Assembly (NCBI RefSeq): GCF_029607905.1
Contig: NZ_JAPHEH010000001.1
Span: 711,530 to 775,529, forward strand
Reading direction: 5' to 3'
DNA: 64,000 bases
DNA from: Thiovibrio frasassiensis
GTDB taxonomy: Bacteria > Desulfobacterota > Desulfobulbia > Desulfobulbales > Desulfurivibrionaceae
Every line of letters starts with the position of its first letter. Positions within the stretch are counted from its first letter, which is position 1. Below the pieces are notes generated by a model that was given only the letters and a program-made list of their open reading frames with translations, was not told where the DNA came from and ran no database searches. The position numbers and the translations under genes were made by a program. Of the stretch, positions 25,458 through 34,579 are shown one piece after another.

Positions 25458-26957
25458 TCAGTCTGAACCCTTACCCCCCTCAACCAGTCGGGTGAGATGT
25501 CCAATATTGTCACGGAGCATCATGGTCTGAGCGGTGACCGCCTCGGAGGCTGCGGCCAGTTCCTCGGCATTGGCCGCCATCTGCTGGGTGCCGGTGTCCA
25601 TCTCGGTTACGGCCTTGTTGATCTGGAGCACTCCCTGGGTCTGCTCATGGGACGCGGTAGAGATCTCCTCCACCAGGATAGCCACCTTCCGGGAGCCATC
25701 CACCACATCCTTGGATTCCGCCACGACCTCATTCACCTTCTGCAACCCATCATTGACATTGCCGATGGCCCGCTCAATCAGATCACTGGAGCTTCTTGCC
25801 GATTTGGCGGTGCGTTGCGCAAGATTGCGCACCTCATCGGCAACCACGGCAAAACCTTGACCCTGTTCCCCGGCCCTGGCCGCTTCCACCGCCGCATTCA
25901 AGGCGAGAAGATTGGTCTGGAAGGCGATCGCTTCGATCTCACGGATGATGGAAGCGATCTCGTCACTATCCTTCTTGATGTTCTGCATGGAAATCTGCAT
26001 CGCCGCGACATTGACATTTGCCCTGGAACCAATCGATTCATTCTGTTTCATCGAGGAATTGGCCTCATGGGAATTGGTGTCATTCTGCTGGACCATGGCA
26101 GTGATCTCTTCCAGGGAAGCACTGGTCTCTTCCAGCGAGGCGGCCATCTCCGAGGCCATTTCCGCCACCATTTGAGAGGTGCTTGCCGTCGCCTGTGCCT
26201 CTTCGGAGATGCGGTCGGCGCTCTCGTCCAGATCGCTGACAATGGCGTTGATGGAGTGGACCAGCATCTGCACGACAAAAAAGGCGAACAAACAAACAAC
26301 CAAAAGGGAGATCGCCCCGCCAACGATGAAGAAGAGACCGAACTTCTTCACCTCAGCCATGGCCTCGGCCTTGGTGGCTTCCTGCCCTCCGCGCAACTGA
26401 TCAACCGCAGTCTTGGTGCTTCCCATCAGGCTGTAATACTTTTCAAAAAATTCCCCGTCAAAGGCCTCCAGGGCATTGGCCTTGTCCCCTTTTTCCAGGG
26501 AGGGCAGGATCTTTTTGTTGATGATCTCGTCCATCTTCGGCCAGGAAGCGGCCAGCTCTTCATAGGAGGCAACCACATCCGAGGCTACATCCACAGCATG
26601 ACAAGAGCCGCAATACAATTTTTTGCTTTCCGGCTTGACGAGGCTACCCTGCATTTCGACAATGGCCTCCTCAAACTTCTTACTGGTGGTTTTGAGGCCA
26701 CTCAAGGTTTCCGGATCGTACTCCATGATCTGGCCCTTGAGGATGCTGTTGAGAAGGTTGAGGTTGAGGCGGATGCGAGCGACCTTGTCGATATAGTCCA
26801 TCTTGAGTTCGATCCCGGTATACATCGCACCACCGATCTGCACCCGCTGGATGATGTACTGAGCAATCCCAACGCTTGAGACCATGGACAACGCAACAAA
26901 CCCGACCAGAACAAAAAGTTTTACCCGCAGGCTCAAGCTGTCAAACCATCTTTTCAT
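25458..26957 (-). CDS. Methyl-accepting chemotaxis protein with a periplasmic c-type haem motif
   Basis: A 499-residue chemoreceptor. Membrane helices lie at about 12-34 and 207-230. The periplasmic segment (about 35-205) contains CGSCH (Cys116, Cys119, His120), the covalent haem c attachment motif. The cytoplasmic signalling domain has the conserved hairpin core IREIEAIAFQTNLLALNAAVEAARAGEQGQGFAVVADEVRNLAQRT (given here for position only: about 340-385). Haem-bearing receptors of this type sense redox state, oxygen or NO in Geobacter and Desulfovibrio relatives. It is a single gene with its own terminator; ligand not determined. Confidence 0.93.
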   Translation of the reverse strand: MKRWFDSLSLRVKLFVLVGFVALSMVSSVGIAQYIIQRVQIGGAMYTGIELKMDYIDKVARIRLNLNLLNSILKGQIMEYDPETLSGLKTTSKKFEEAIVEMQGSLVKPESKKLYCGSCHAVDVASDVVASYEELAASWPKMDEIINKKILPSLEKGDKANALEAFDGEFFEKYYSLMGSTKTAVDQLRGGQEATKAEAMAEVKKFGLFFIVGGAISLLVVCLFAFFVVQMLVHSINAIVSDLDESADRISEEAQATASTSQMVAEMASEMAASLEETSASLEEITAMVQQNDTNSHEANSSMKQNESIGSRANVNVAAMQISMQNIKKDSDEIASIIREIEAIAFQTNLLALNAAVEAARAGEQGQGFAVVADEVRNLAQRTAKSARSSSDLIERAIGNVNDGLQKVNEVVAESKDVVDGSRKVAILVEEISTASHEQTQGVLQINKAVTEMDTGTQQMAANAEELAAASEAVTAQTMMLRDNIGHLTRLVEGGKGSD

Positions 26958-27506
26958 AGCGCCCCCTCAATGCGTGCCTCGTTAAATCCAAATCAAACAA
27001 TTTTAACATTATATCGTATAGTTTTGCCTTTTTTACCACTCTTTTTCTCACAGTTCCCTTGGTTGTCAAAAATATTCCAACCAGAGGGTCTCCCAAGAAA
27101 CGACCGACCCAGCCAGCCTCATTTACAGACAAAACGAAGTAAAGGCGGGAAGCTTTACTCCCACCTACAACGACGAATACCTAAGGAGAAGTTTTGTCGT
27201 TGCCATTGACCCCTTCCCCGTGCAGTATAATTTTTTGTACATTTTTTTCCACATAATCACTCCAACCCAACGCCCTGCACAGCCTTTTCAATCCCCCCTC
27301 AGAAAAACAAGCTTGCCCCACCGGTACAAAAAAACCATCTCTCCATAACTCACTAAAACAACAGCACAAAACAAAAACTCACCCGCACCCGCTTCCCATA
27401 ACCGTTAAAATTTTTGTACCAGGACACCTTTCCATAGCTACACCCGGCCCCCCCACCAACCCCCATGAATCCGGCAAAAACCACTTAAAAATAAAAAAAT
27501 AATTGA
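26958..27506. other. AT-rich, G-poor intergenic region
   Basis: No supported gene. Two inverted repeats lie on the left: AGTAAAG/CTTTACT (27138-27159) and CAACGAC/GTCGTTG (27168-27202). From about 27240 to 27505 the plus strand is strikingly poor in G. Three GTAC-A/T-tract motifs occur: TTTTTTGTAC (27231-27240), GGTACAAAAA (27323-27332) and its reverse TTTTTGTACC (27411-27420). The last two lie 90-180 bp before the sigma-54 promoter, where activator sites are expected. The chemoreceptor promoter should also lie at the left end. Confidence 0.5.
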
Positions 27507-27523
27507 TTGGCACGCTTGTTGCT
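27507..27523 (+). promoter_or_regulatory. Consensus sigma-54 (-24/-12) promoter
   Basis: TTGGCACGCTTGTTGCT matches the sigma-54 consensus YTGGCACGNNNNTTGCW at every defined base, with GG (27509-27510) and GC (27521-27522) ten bases apart. The transcript should start about 12 bases downstream, near 27534. A sigma-54 activator gene is encoded at the right edge of the window, but no link between the two is shown. Confidence 0.85.
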
Positions 27524-27533
27524 TTTACATCAA

Positions 27534-27610
27534 GACAGTAAAACAACTCTTATCTCCTTTCTCCTTAAAAGAAGGCCGACTTTCCCGCAGAGTCGGTCTT
27601 CTTTTTTTTG
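27534..27610 (+). ncRNA. Candidate sigma-54-dependent small RNA (~77 nt)
   Basis: The interval between the sigma-54 start site and a strong intrinsic terminator holds no frame with a ribosome site. Its 5' half is unstructured and pyrimidine-rich, with TCTCCTTTCTCCTT (27553-27566), two copies of an anti-Shine-Dalgarno motif complementary to AAGGAGA. The 3' half is the terminator stem. This layout is that of a trans-acting riboregulator that blocks ribosome sites. It is not assigned to any RNA family I know. Confidence 0.55.
27567..27610 (+). terminator. Strong intrinsic terminator of the small RNA
   Basis: AAAAGAAGGCCGACT (27567-27581) pairs with AGTCGGTCTTCTTTT (27591-27605), with one G-U pair and a 9-base loop, followed by a continuing T tract to 27609. 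It lies about 35 bases after the predicted sigma-54 start and 310 bases before the dihydrouridine synthase gene. Confidence 0.85.
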
Positions 27611-27920
27611 CGCCAAGCAAAACTATCTCCATCCACTTATCTGTCCCATTCAAGCACTTTCCCCCCACTTTTTTTTGCTGTTTGCACTCTGCGCCAAAGC
27701 CCGATATAGTGCAATCCCTGTGGTTGTCGGCGCCTTGCCCGCCAATAAAGGCTCCACAGCCAACCCCCCCGAACCCGGCAAGGGGGTTCGGTTTACCGCC
27801 TCCTTATTCCGCCTTGGCCGGCCACCCAGTTCTTACCCTTGTACGAACAGGGAGAGCCCGTTCCAGTCCGCTCTCCCCTGCTTTCATCTTTACAATTCCA
27901 CCAGAGACCGTGAGCCTGCA

Positions 27921-28874
27921 ATGAGCTTTTCCCTTGGGACCATCACCCTCATAAACCCATTTATTCTCGCACCCATGGCCGGTTGCACCGATTTGCCCTT
28001 CCGGCTGCTCTGCAAAGAACATGGAGCTGCTCTCTGCTATTCCGAGATGATCGAATGCCATGACCTGGTGGCACGAAAGCCGGAATGCCTCGAACTGCTC
28101 CGCACCGACGCTGCGGAACAGCCTGTGGCCATGCAGCTTTACGGCAACAATCCCGGCATGATGGGCGAAGCCGCGGCAATCCTGAACGAACTCCCCATCG
28201 CCTGTATCGATATCAACATGGGCTGCCCCATGGAAAAAGTCGTGCAGAATGGGGCTGGAGCCGCCTTGATGAAAAACCCGCACCTCGCTGAAAAGATTAT
28301 CACCTCGGTCTGTAAAAATTCAACAAAGCCGGTAACGGTCAAGATCCGCTCGGGCTGGAACCAGCACACCATTACCGCCCCGGAAATTGCAAAAATAGCA
28401 GAAGGCTCCGGCGCACAAGCCATTGCCATCCATGCCCGCACCTGGTCCGACGGATTCAGCGGCCCCATTGACCATAGGGTACTGCTCCAGGTCATGGAAT
28501 CCGTTTCCATTCCGATTTTTGCAAACGGCGATGTCACCTCCCACGAAGAAGGCTTGTTCCTGCTTAAAAAACTCGGCTGCGCCGGGGTGATGATTGGCCG
28601 GGCCGCCCTGGGCGCCCCCTGGATCTTTTCGGGACGCGTGAACCAGCATCCCTCCATGGCCTACAGAGTCAAAGCCTTGCTCCGCCACCTTGAACTTGCC
28701 GAGACGCACCTTGGCCCGGAACCGGATCTTTCCAAGATCAGAAACCACGCCTGGAAATACTTTCGCGGGGCCCCCACCGGCCCTGCCATCCGCAAACAAA
28801 TCGACGCCACCACAACCTACCCCGCGCTGCGAGCGTTCATCCACACCCTTGCCGAACGAGTGCTTCAGCAGTGA
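27921..28874 (+). CDS. dusB: tRNA dihydrouridine synthase
   Basis: A 317-residue FMN enzyme of the Dus family, which reduces uridines in tRNA D-loops. Motifs: LAPMAGCTDLPFRLLCKEHG at the N-terminus, CSEMI-like CYSEMIECHD, DINMGCPMEKV with the catalytic Cys, VKIRSGW, AIHARTWSDGFSG, ANGDV and MIGRAALGAPWIF. The frame is open well upstream, but the family begins near MSFSLGTITL, so ATG 27921 is chosen; its ribosome site (GTGAG) is weak. The enzyme is of the DusB class by motif, though the exact target position cannot be told. Confidence 0.9.
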   Translation: MSFSLGTITLINPFILAPMAGCTDLPFRLLCKEHGAALCYSEMIECHDLVARKPECLELLRTDAAEQPVAMQLYGNNPGMMGEAAAILNELPIACIDINMGCPMEKVVQNGAGAALMKNPHLAEKIITSVCKNSTKPVTVKIRSGWNQHTITAPEIAKIAEGSGAQAIAIHARTWSDGFSGPIDHRVLLQVMESVSIPIFANGDVTSHEEGLFLLKKLGCAGVMIGRAALGAPWIFSGRVNQHPSMAYRVKALLRHLELAETHLGPEPDLSKIRNHAWKYFRGAPTGPAIRKQIDATTTYPALRAFIHTLAERVLQQ

Positions 28875-29341
28875 CCTGCCCAAAGTACTGCGGGGATTAG
28901 GACCGCACTCTCTAGCAATAAAACCCTTGCATGCGGTCGCGTACCTCCCTCGGAAAACGGAAGATCTGACATGATCCTGGATGCACCTGCTGGGTGAGTT
29001 TTTTTTAACAGATAACTGTGGCACAACACATGATTAAATTTCAACATGTTACGCTGAATCAATACCGTTTTTTTCCTACAATTCTTTCACGAATTCAGGC
29101 TGTTACGGTCCGTATTTATTTTTTACCGATCGTTATTGTCTTGAATCCTTTATTAAAAATGTCGATGATTTAATTGAGAGTACAGAGTTCATTGACTGAT
29201 TCCTGAATCCGTGACGATTTTTAAGGCAATGGTTCAGAGGGCCGGATTTCGACAAAATTATCTACCGGACTTTTCGGTATTACTCGTAAGGTTAGCAAGG
29301 AATTGTCTTTATGAATTTTTACTGCAAAGATGGAGCAAGCC
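28875..29341. other. AT-rich leader region of the two-partner secretion operon
   Basis: No gene is supported. The base composition shifts to AT-rich from about 29000, unlike the flanking genes. Visible structure: GACCGCA/TGCGGTC (28901-28938), the short palindrome TACGGTCCGTA (about 29102-29112) and a distant inverted pair CACGAATTCAGG (about 29088) and CCTGAATCCGTG (about 29200). A promoter for the adhesin gene is expected here, but no convincing -35/-10 pair was found. Confidence 0.4.
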
Positions 29342-32300
29342 ATGTGCCGAATCTATCACTTTGCGTGGAACAAAAGGCAGGCATCCTCCGCCCCTGAAAG
29401 CACACACCCCTGCGGCAAACAAACAAAAAGGCCGTTACTGCATCGCCTTGTCCTTGCCCTGGCACTGGCTTCCCCTGCCTACGCGCTCGCCCTCCCCGGT
29501 GCAGGACAGATCAGCGCCGGTATCGGTAACATCAGTCAAAGCGCCACCACCCTCACGATTACCCAAACCACCCCCAACCTCGCCATCAACTGGCAAAGCT
29601 TCAACATCGGCCAAAACGAAACCGTCAATTTCAACCAGCCCGGCAGTAGCGCCATCGCCCTCAACCGCGTGCTCGGCCAAGACCCCAGCCAGATTCTCGG
29701 CAATCTCAACGCCAACGGCCAAGTCTTCGTCTTGAACCCCAACGGGGTCTTGTTCGGCAGCGCCGCCCAAGTCAACGTCGGCGGGTTGGTTGCCTCCACC
29801 CTGAGCCTGAGCGATGCCGACTTCCTGGCCGGCAACCATACCTTCAGCAATCGTGGCAGCGCGGGATCCGTGGTCAACTACGGCACCCTCACCGCCACCG
29901 ACAAGGGCTACATCGCCCTGCTCGCCCCCGAAGCACGCAACGAAGGGGTCATCGTCGCCATCCTCGGGACAGCCTTGCTCGCCTCGGGCGACAAGATAAC
30001 GCTCAATCTCAACAACGGCTCGCTGCTCTCCTACACCATCGATCAAGGCACGCTGAACGGTCTGGCGGAAAACAAGTACCTGATACAAGCCGATGGCGGG
30101 CAGGTCATCCTCTCTGCCCGGGCAGCCGACGCACTCACCAGCTCGGTGGTCAACAACTCCGGCATCATCGAAGCGCACACCATCGAAAACCAGGACGGAG
30201 TCATCACTCTGCTGGGCGACATGCAAACCGGCCAGGTCACGGTGAGCGGCACGCTGGACGCCTCTGCCCCGGCCGGTGGCGACGGCGGTTTTATCGAAAC
30301 TTCGGCGGCCCACGTTGCCGTTGCCTCCGGCAGCATAATCACCACCCAGGCCCCGCAGGGAACAACCGGCAACTGGTTGATTGATCCGGCAGACTACACC
30401 ATTGCCGCAGCCGGCGGCGACATCACCGGCGCCGACCTTGCCTTTAACCTGGGCAGTACCAGCGTGACCATCCTCAGCAGCGACGGCACGGTGAATCCCG
30501 GAGGCAACGGCGACATTTTCGTCAATGACGCGGTGAACTGGAACAACGGCAACAGCCTCACCCTGGATGCGGTTCGCAATATCAACGTCAATTCTACGAT
30601 CAACAACGGGGGCACGGGCACGATCAACCTGAGCGCGGCAGCCGCAGTGGCGGTCAATGCTAACCTTGGCAGCGGCGGCGCGATCGCGATCACCGCCCCC
30701 GCCGGACTGACCCAGGATGTTGCCTCCACCATCACCACCACCGGCCTCACCGTCAATGTCGGCGCCGCAAGTATTGCGGACGGCATCATTGATGGGGCAG
30801 GCGGCTTGACCAAAACCGGCGCCGGCACCCTGACCCTGAGCAACGTGAATACCTACGCCGGTGCAACGACAATCAATGCGGGCACGCTCTCGCTCAACGG
30901 GGATGGCAATTTAGGCGCGGTACCGGGGTCACCGACCCCGGGAAACCTGATCTTAAACGGCGGCACGTTGCAAGCCACCTCTGATATCCAGATGGATGCG
31001 AACCGCGGTATCAGTTTGTCGGGAGCCGGAACCTTTAACACCTCCCCGGGTGCCACCTTGACCATTTTCGGCAATATCGCAGGGGTCGGCACCCTGACCA
31101 AGGCCGGCACCGGCACCCTGACGCTGGCAGCCAGCAATAGCTATACCGGTGCAACAACGATCAATGCCGGCACTCTGCTCATCAGCAATGACTCCGGGCT
31201 GGGAACAGCACCCGGAGCAGCAACGGCAGGCCATCTGACCCTGAATGGCGGTGCCCTGGAAATCCAGTACATCGGCACTGTCCCATTACATGCAAATCGT
31301 GGCATTGCCTTGGGGCCGGGCGGAGGATCGATTAATACCGCCTCCAGTAACACCACGACCTACGCCGGCACCATCGCAGGCAGCGGTGCGTTTAACAAAG
31401 GACTGGGCGGCACGCTGGAGCTCTCCGGGACGAACAGCTACACGGGCCTGACCACGGTCAGTGGTGGCACGTTGCGGCTTGCCGGAGGCGCGGCGATCGC
31501 AGACACAGGTGCGGTGAATCTGGGCACTTCCGGGGCGATATTGAGGCTGTTCGCCAACGAGACGATCGGATCACTGGCAGGCATTGCGGGCACCAGCGTA
31601 ATCTTGCAGAACAATTCCACGCTGACCACCGGCGATGCAGGCAACACGGACTTTGCCGGAGTAATGAGCGGCGCTGGGGGTAACCTATTCAAACAAGGTG
31701 GAGGCACCTTCACCCTCTCGGGGGCGAACAGCTATACCGGACTGACCACGGTGAATGCAGGCACCCTGGCTTACGGAATCACCAACGCCCTGGACGCAGG
31801 GGCAGTGACCGTGAACGGCGGCACGCTGGATATCGGCAGCTACTCGGATACCGTGGGCGCAGTTACCCTGAACAGCGGCGCGATCAGCGGCACCACCGGC
31901 GTGCTGACCGGCACGGGCTACGATGTACAGAGCGGCACGATCAGCGCCAGACTGGGCGGCGCAGGAGCACTGACCAAATCCACGGGCAACACCGTGACCC
32001 TCAGCGGCGCAAACAGTTACACCGGCGCAACGACCATCAGCGCGGGCAAACTGAGCGCCGCTGACGCGGACGCCCTTGGAACCACAGCGGGCACTACCAC
32101 CGTGGCAGAGGGCGCAACCCTGGAAATTGCCAACGTCGCAATCGGCAACGAAACCATCACCCTGAATGGGAGCGGCATCGGCGAAACCGGGGTGTTAACC
32201 GGCACCGGCACGGCATCGCTTGCAGGGCCGGTCACCCTGGCAACAGACAGCACCCTGGGGGCAACCAACGGAAATTCGCTCGAGCTGAGCGGCACCATTG

Positions 32301-34564
32301 AAGGCGCTAGCGCGCTTGACTTTCTGGGCGGAGGAACCGTCACCCTGGGCGGCACGGTTGGAAGCAGCACCGCACTCGCTTCATTGAGCGGCGCCGCCGG
32401 AACTGCGCTGACGGTTAACGGCGGCCTGGTCCGAACTTCCGGAGCGCAAACCTATAGCGGCGCCACCACCTTCGGGGCAACAACCACGCTGCGCACCACC
32501 GCCGGGGGCAATATCAGCGCAGCAGGCGCCGTAACGGCAACCGCCGGGACGCTCACCCTGGACACGGGCGCGGGCGATGCGACCTTCACCAACACCAGTA
32601 ACGATTTCGGCACGGTTGCCGCAACCAGCACCCACAACGTGTCCCTCGTCGACGCCAACGCCCTCGGCATCGGACCCATTAACGCCACCGGCCTGGTGGA
32701 CATCCGCAGCCAAAGCGGCGACCTAACCCTGAACAATGCCATTACCACAACCAGTACCAGCGCCAATGCGGTCACCCTGATCGCGGATGGTGCTGCCACG
32801 CCGGACGCCACGGGCAGCGGCGGCAACTTCAAGAATGCCGGCAGTGCTGCCATTACCACCGGCGCCGGCGGGGCTTGGCGCATCCATACCGGCAACCCGA
32901 CCGACACCAATCGCGGCGGCCTGGTCGAGGCTGGCAAACGCTACAATGTGGATGACGGCAGCGACCCGATTGCCTCGGACAACCGGATGTACTTCCGTAT
33001 TCAACCCATCCTGACGCTGACCGCAGACAACAAGATAAAAACCTATGGCGCAGCCAATCCAGCCTTCACTTACAGTTATTCCGGCCTGATCGACAGCGAT
33101 CTGATAAATGCTGCGATCAGCAGCGGGCCTGGCTATACCGTCGACGGCACCACCTCCACCTCCGGTCAACTGACAGCGGCCACTCTCCACAACATCACCC
33201 CAAGCGCGGCAACCGCCGCCAACCTCGGCTACTCCCTGAGCTATGCCAGCGGCACGCTTACCGTGAACAAGAGGGCCCTGACCATCGCCGCAACAGGCAC
33301 CAACAAAGTGTATGACACTGACGCAACCGCGACCGTCAATTATTGGGACAACCGCGTAGCAGGCGACCTGCTGACCATCGGCGGCACCGCAGCCTTTCTC
33401 GATAAAAACATCGGCACCGGCAAGACCGTGAATGTGAGCGCCATCACCCTGGGCAACACCGATGCGGGTAATTACACTTTCAACACCAGCGCTTCGACCT
33501 CCGCCGACATCACCGCCGCCAACCTGGAAGTCCCCGGCGTGACCGCCTCGAACAAAATATATGACGGCAATACCGACGCCACCTTGGGCGGCACGGCTGC
33601 GATCTCCGCTCTGGGCGGCGACACTGTCACCCTGGGCGGCACCGGCAGCGGCGTCTTCGCCAACAAAAACGTGGCGAACAACAAATCGGTCATTGTCAGC
33701 GGCTACACCATCAGCGGCACCGATGCCAGCAACTACGCACTGCTGCAACCCACCGGAGTGACCGCCGATATCACCGCCCGTCCTCTGACTATCTCGGCCG
33801 CGGGCCAAAACAAAGTGTATGACGGCACCACCGGGGCGACCGTCACCTACACTGATAACCGGATAGCAGGTGACCTGCTTACCATCACCGGCACAGCCTC
33901 CTATCTCGACAAAAACGTCGGCATAGGCAAGGCCGTGAATGTGAGCGGCATCACTCTGGGCAACACTGATGCGAGCAACTATACCTTTAACACCACCACC
34001 GCTACCGTTGCCGACATTACCGCACGCGCCTTAAAGATTGCCGCGAATTATGCAACGAAAGAGTACACCGGCGTTGCCTTTCAGGGAGGGAATGGAGTAA
34101 CTTATACCGGCTTCGTCAACGGCGAAAGCTCCACCGTGCTGGGTGGCACCCTGGCTTATAGCGGTACCTCACAAGGCGCGATCAACCCAGGCAGATACCT
34201 GATCACCCCCGGTGGATTGACCGCTGACAATTACAGCATCACATACCTAAATGGCGTGCTGACGATAAATCCTACCACCGATGCGGGAGGATTACCGCCC
34301 CTTCTGGTCGGAGCAGTGCTTGCCTTGCCTGGTGGGGAGGACCTGTTTCCCGCCTTCATTTCGGCAATGGTTGCCACGATAGCACCAGTGAGTCCGGTAA
34401 CCGTTCCATCGGGGACAAGCTTACAGCCTGTCATTCCCCGGACGTCACTCAAGCCGTCAGACAGTATGAGCACTACGGATACGGTAGAGCAGGTGGGCAA
34501 TCTTACCCTGATGAACGGCGGGGTCAAATTGCCTGCCGACACAAAAAGTCCCGATGGGGAATAA
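29342..34564 (+). CDS. Two-partner secretion adhesin (TpsA, filamentous haemagglutinin-like)
   Basis: A 1740-residue surface or released exoprotein. It starts with an extended signal peptide (MCRIYHFAWNKRQ, then hydrophobic LVLALALASPAYA), followed by the TPS secretion domain (about 50-300) with NPNGVLFG and NWQSFNIGQNETVNF. About 480-900 contains at least five autotransporter-associated repeats of the form LTKTGAGTLTL..NTYAGATTINAGTL, spaced near 100 residues. About 1220-1640 holds MBG/YDG-type Ig-like modules (NKVYDGTT.A..T, YSGTSQGAINPGRY). ATG 29342 fits the signal and has GGAG upstream. Secreted by the partner encoded next. Adhesion or biofilm function is inferred from the family. Confidence 0.9.
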   Translation: MCRIYHFAWNKRQASSAPESTHPCGKQTKRPLLHRLVLALALASPAYALALPGAGQISAGIGNISQSATTLTITQTTPNLAINWQSFNIGQNETVNFNQPGSSAIALNRVLGQDPSQILGNLNANGQVFVLNPNGVLFGSAAQVNVGGLVASTLSLSDADFLAGNHTFSNRGSAGSVVNYGTLTATDKGYIALLAPEARNEGVIVAILGTALLASGDKITLNLNNGSLLSYTIDQGTLNGLAENKYLIQADGGQVILSARAADALTSSVVNNSGIIEAHTIENQDGVITLLGDMQTGQVTVSGTLDASAPAGGDGGFIETSAAHVAVASGSIITTQAPQGTTGNWLIDPADYTIAAAGGDITGADLAFNLGSTSVTILSSDGTVNPGGNGDIFVNDAVNWNNGNSLTLDAVRNINVNSTINNGGTGTINLSAAAAVAVNANLGSGGAIAITAPAGLTQDVASTITTTGLTVNVGAASIADGIIDGAGGLTKTGAGTLTLSNVNTYAGATTINAGTLSLNGDGNLGAVPGSPTPGNLILNGGTLQATSDIQMDANRGISLSGAGTFNTSPGATLTIFGNIAGVGTLTKAGTGTLTLAASNSYTGATTINAGTLLISNDSGLGTAPGAATAGHLTLNGGALEIQYIGTVPLHANRGIALGPGGGSINTASSNTTTYAGTIAGSGAFNKGLGGTLELSGTNSYTGLTTVSGGTLRLAGGAAIADTGAVNLGTSGAILRLFANETIGSLAGIAGTSVILQNNSTLTTGDAGNTDFAGVMSGAGGNLFKQGGGTFTLSGANSYTGLTTVNAGTLAYGITNALDAGAVTVNGGTLDIGSYSDTVGAVTLNSGAISGTTGVLTGTGYDVQSGTISARLGGAGALTKSTGNTVTLSGANSYTGATTISAGKLSAADADALGTTAGTTTVAEGATLEIANVAIGNETITLNGSGIGETGVLTGTGTASLAGPVTLATDSTLGATNGNSLELSGTIEGASALDFLGGGTVTLGGTVGSSTALASLSGAAGTALTVNGGLVRTSGAQTYSGATTFGATTTLRTTAGGNISAAGAVTATAGTLTLDTGAGDATFTNTSNDFGTVAATSTHNVSLVDANALGIGPINATGLVDIRSQSGDLTLNNAITTTSTSANAVTLIADGAATPDATGSGGNFKNAGSAAITTGAGGAWRIHTGNPTDTNRGGLVEAGKRYNVDDGSDPIASDNRMYFRIQPILTLTADNKIKTYGAANPAFTYSYSGLIDSDLINAAISSGPGYTVDGTTSTSGQLTAATLHNITPSAATAANLGYSLSYASGTLTVNKRALTIAATGTNKVYDTDATATVNYWDNRVAGDLLTIGGTAAFLDKNIGTGKTVNVSAITLGNTDAGNYTFNTSASTSADITAANLEVPGVTASNKIYDGNTDATLGGTAAISALGGDTVTLGGTGSGVFANKNVANNKSVIVSGYTISGTDASNYALLQPTGVTADITARPLTISAAGQNKVYDGTTGATVTYTDNRIAGDLLTITGTASYLDKNVGIGKAVNVSGITLGNTDASNYTFNTTTATVADITARALKIAANYATKEYTGVAFQGGNGVTYTGFVNGESSTVLGGTLAYSGTSQGAINPGRYLITPGGLTADNYSITYLNGVLTINPTTDAGGLPPLLVGAVLALPGGEDLFPAFISAMVATIAPVSPVTVPSGTSLQPVIPRTSLKPSDSMSTTDTVEQVGNLTLMNGGVKLPADTKSPDGE

Positions 34565-34579
34565 AAAAGGGGCAGCTTT

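Noticed and set aside
26941-27369. Two same-frame minus-strand pieces (about 62 and 63 residues) split by one TAG, resembling a broken gene
   Set aside because: The strand is G/T-rich, which lowers stop frequency; no family is recognisable and the frame runs into the chemoreceptor start.
29435-30313. A 292-residue minus-strand frame inside the adhesin gene
   Set aside because: A shadow of the repetitive plus-strand gene, with no start signal of its own.
30780-32060. Regular DNA repeats that might be taken for a CRISPR array
   Set aside because: They are in-frame coding repeats of the adhesin (LTKTG..TLTL) with variable unit length and no spacers.
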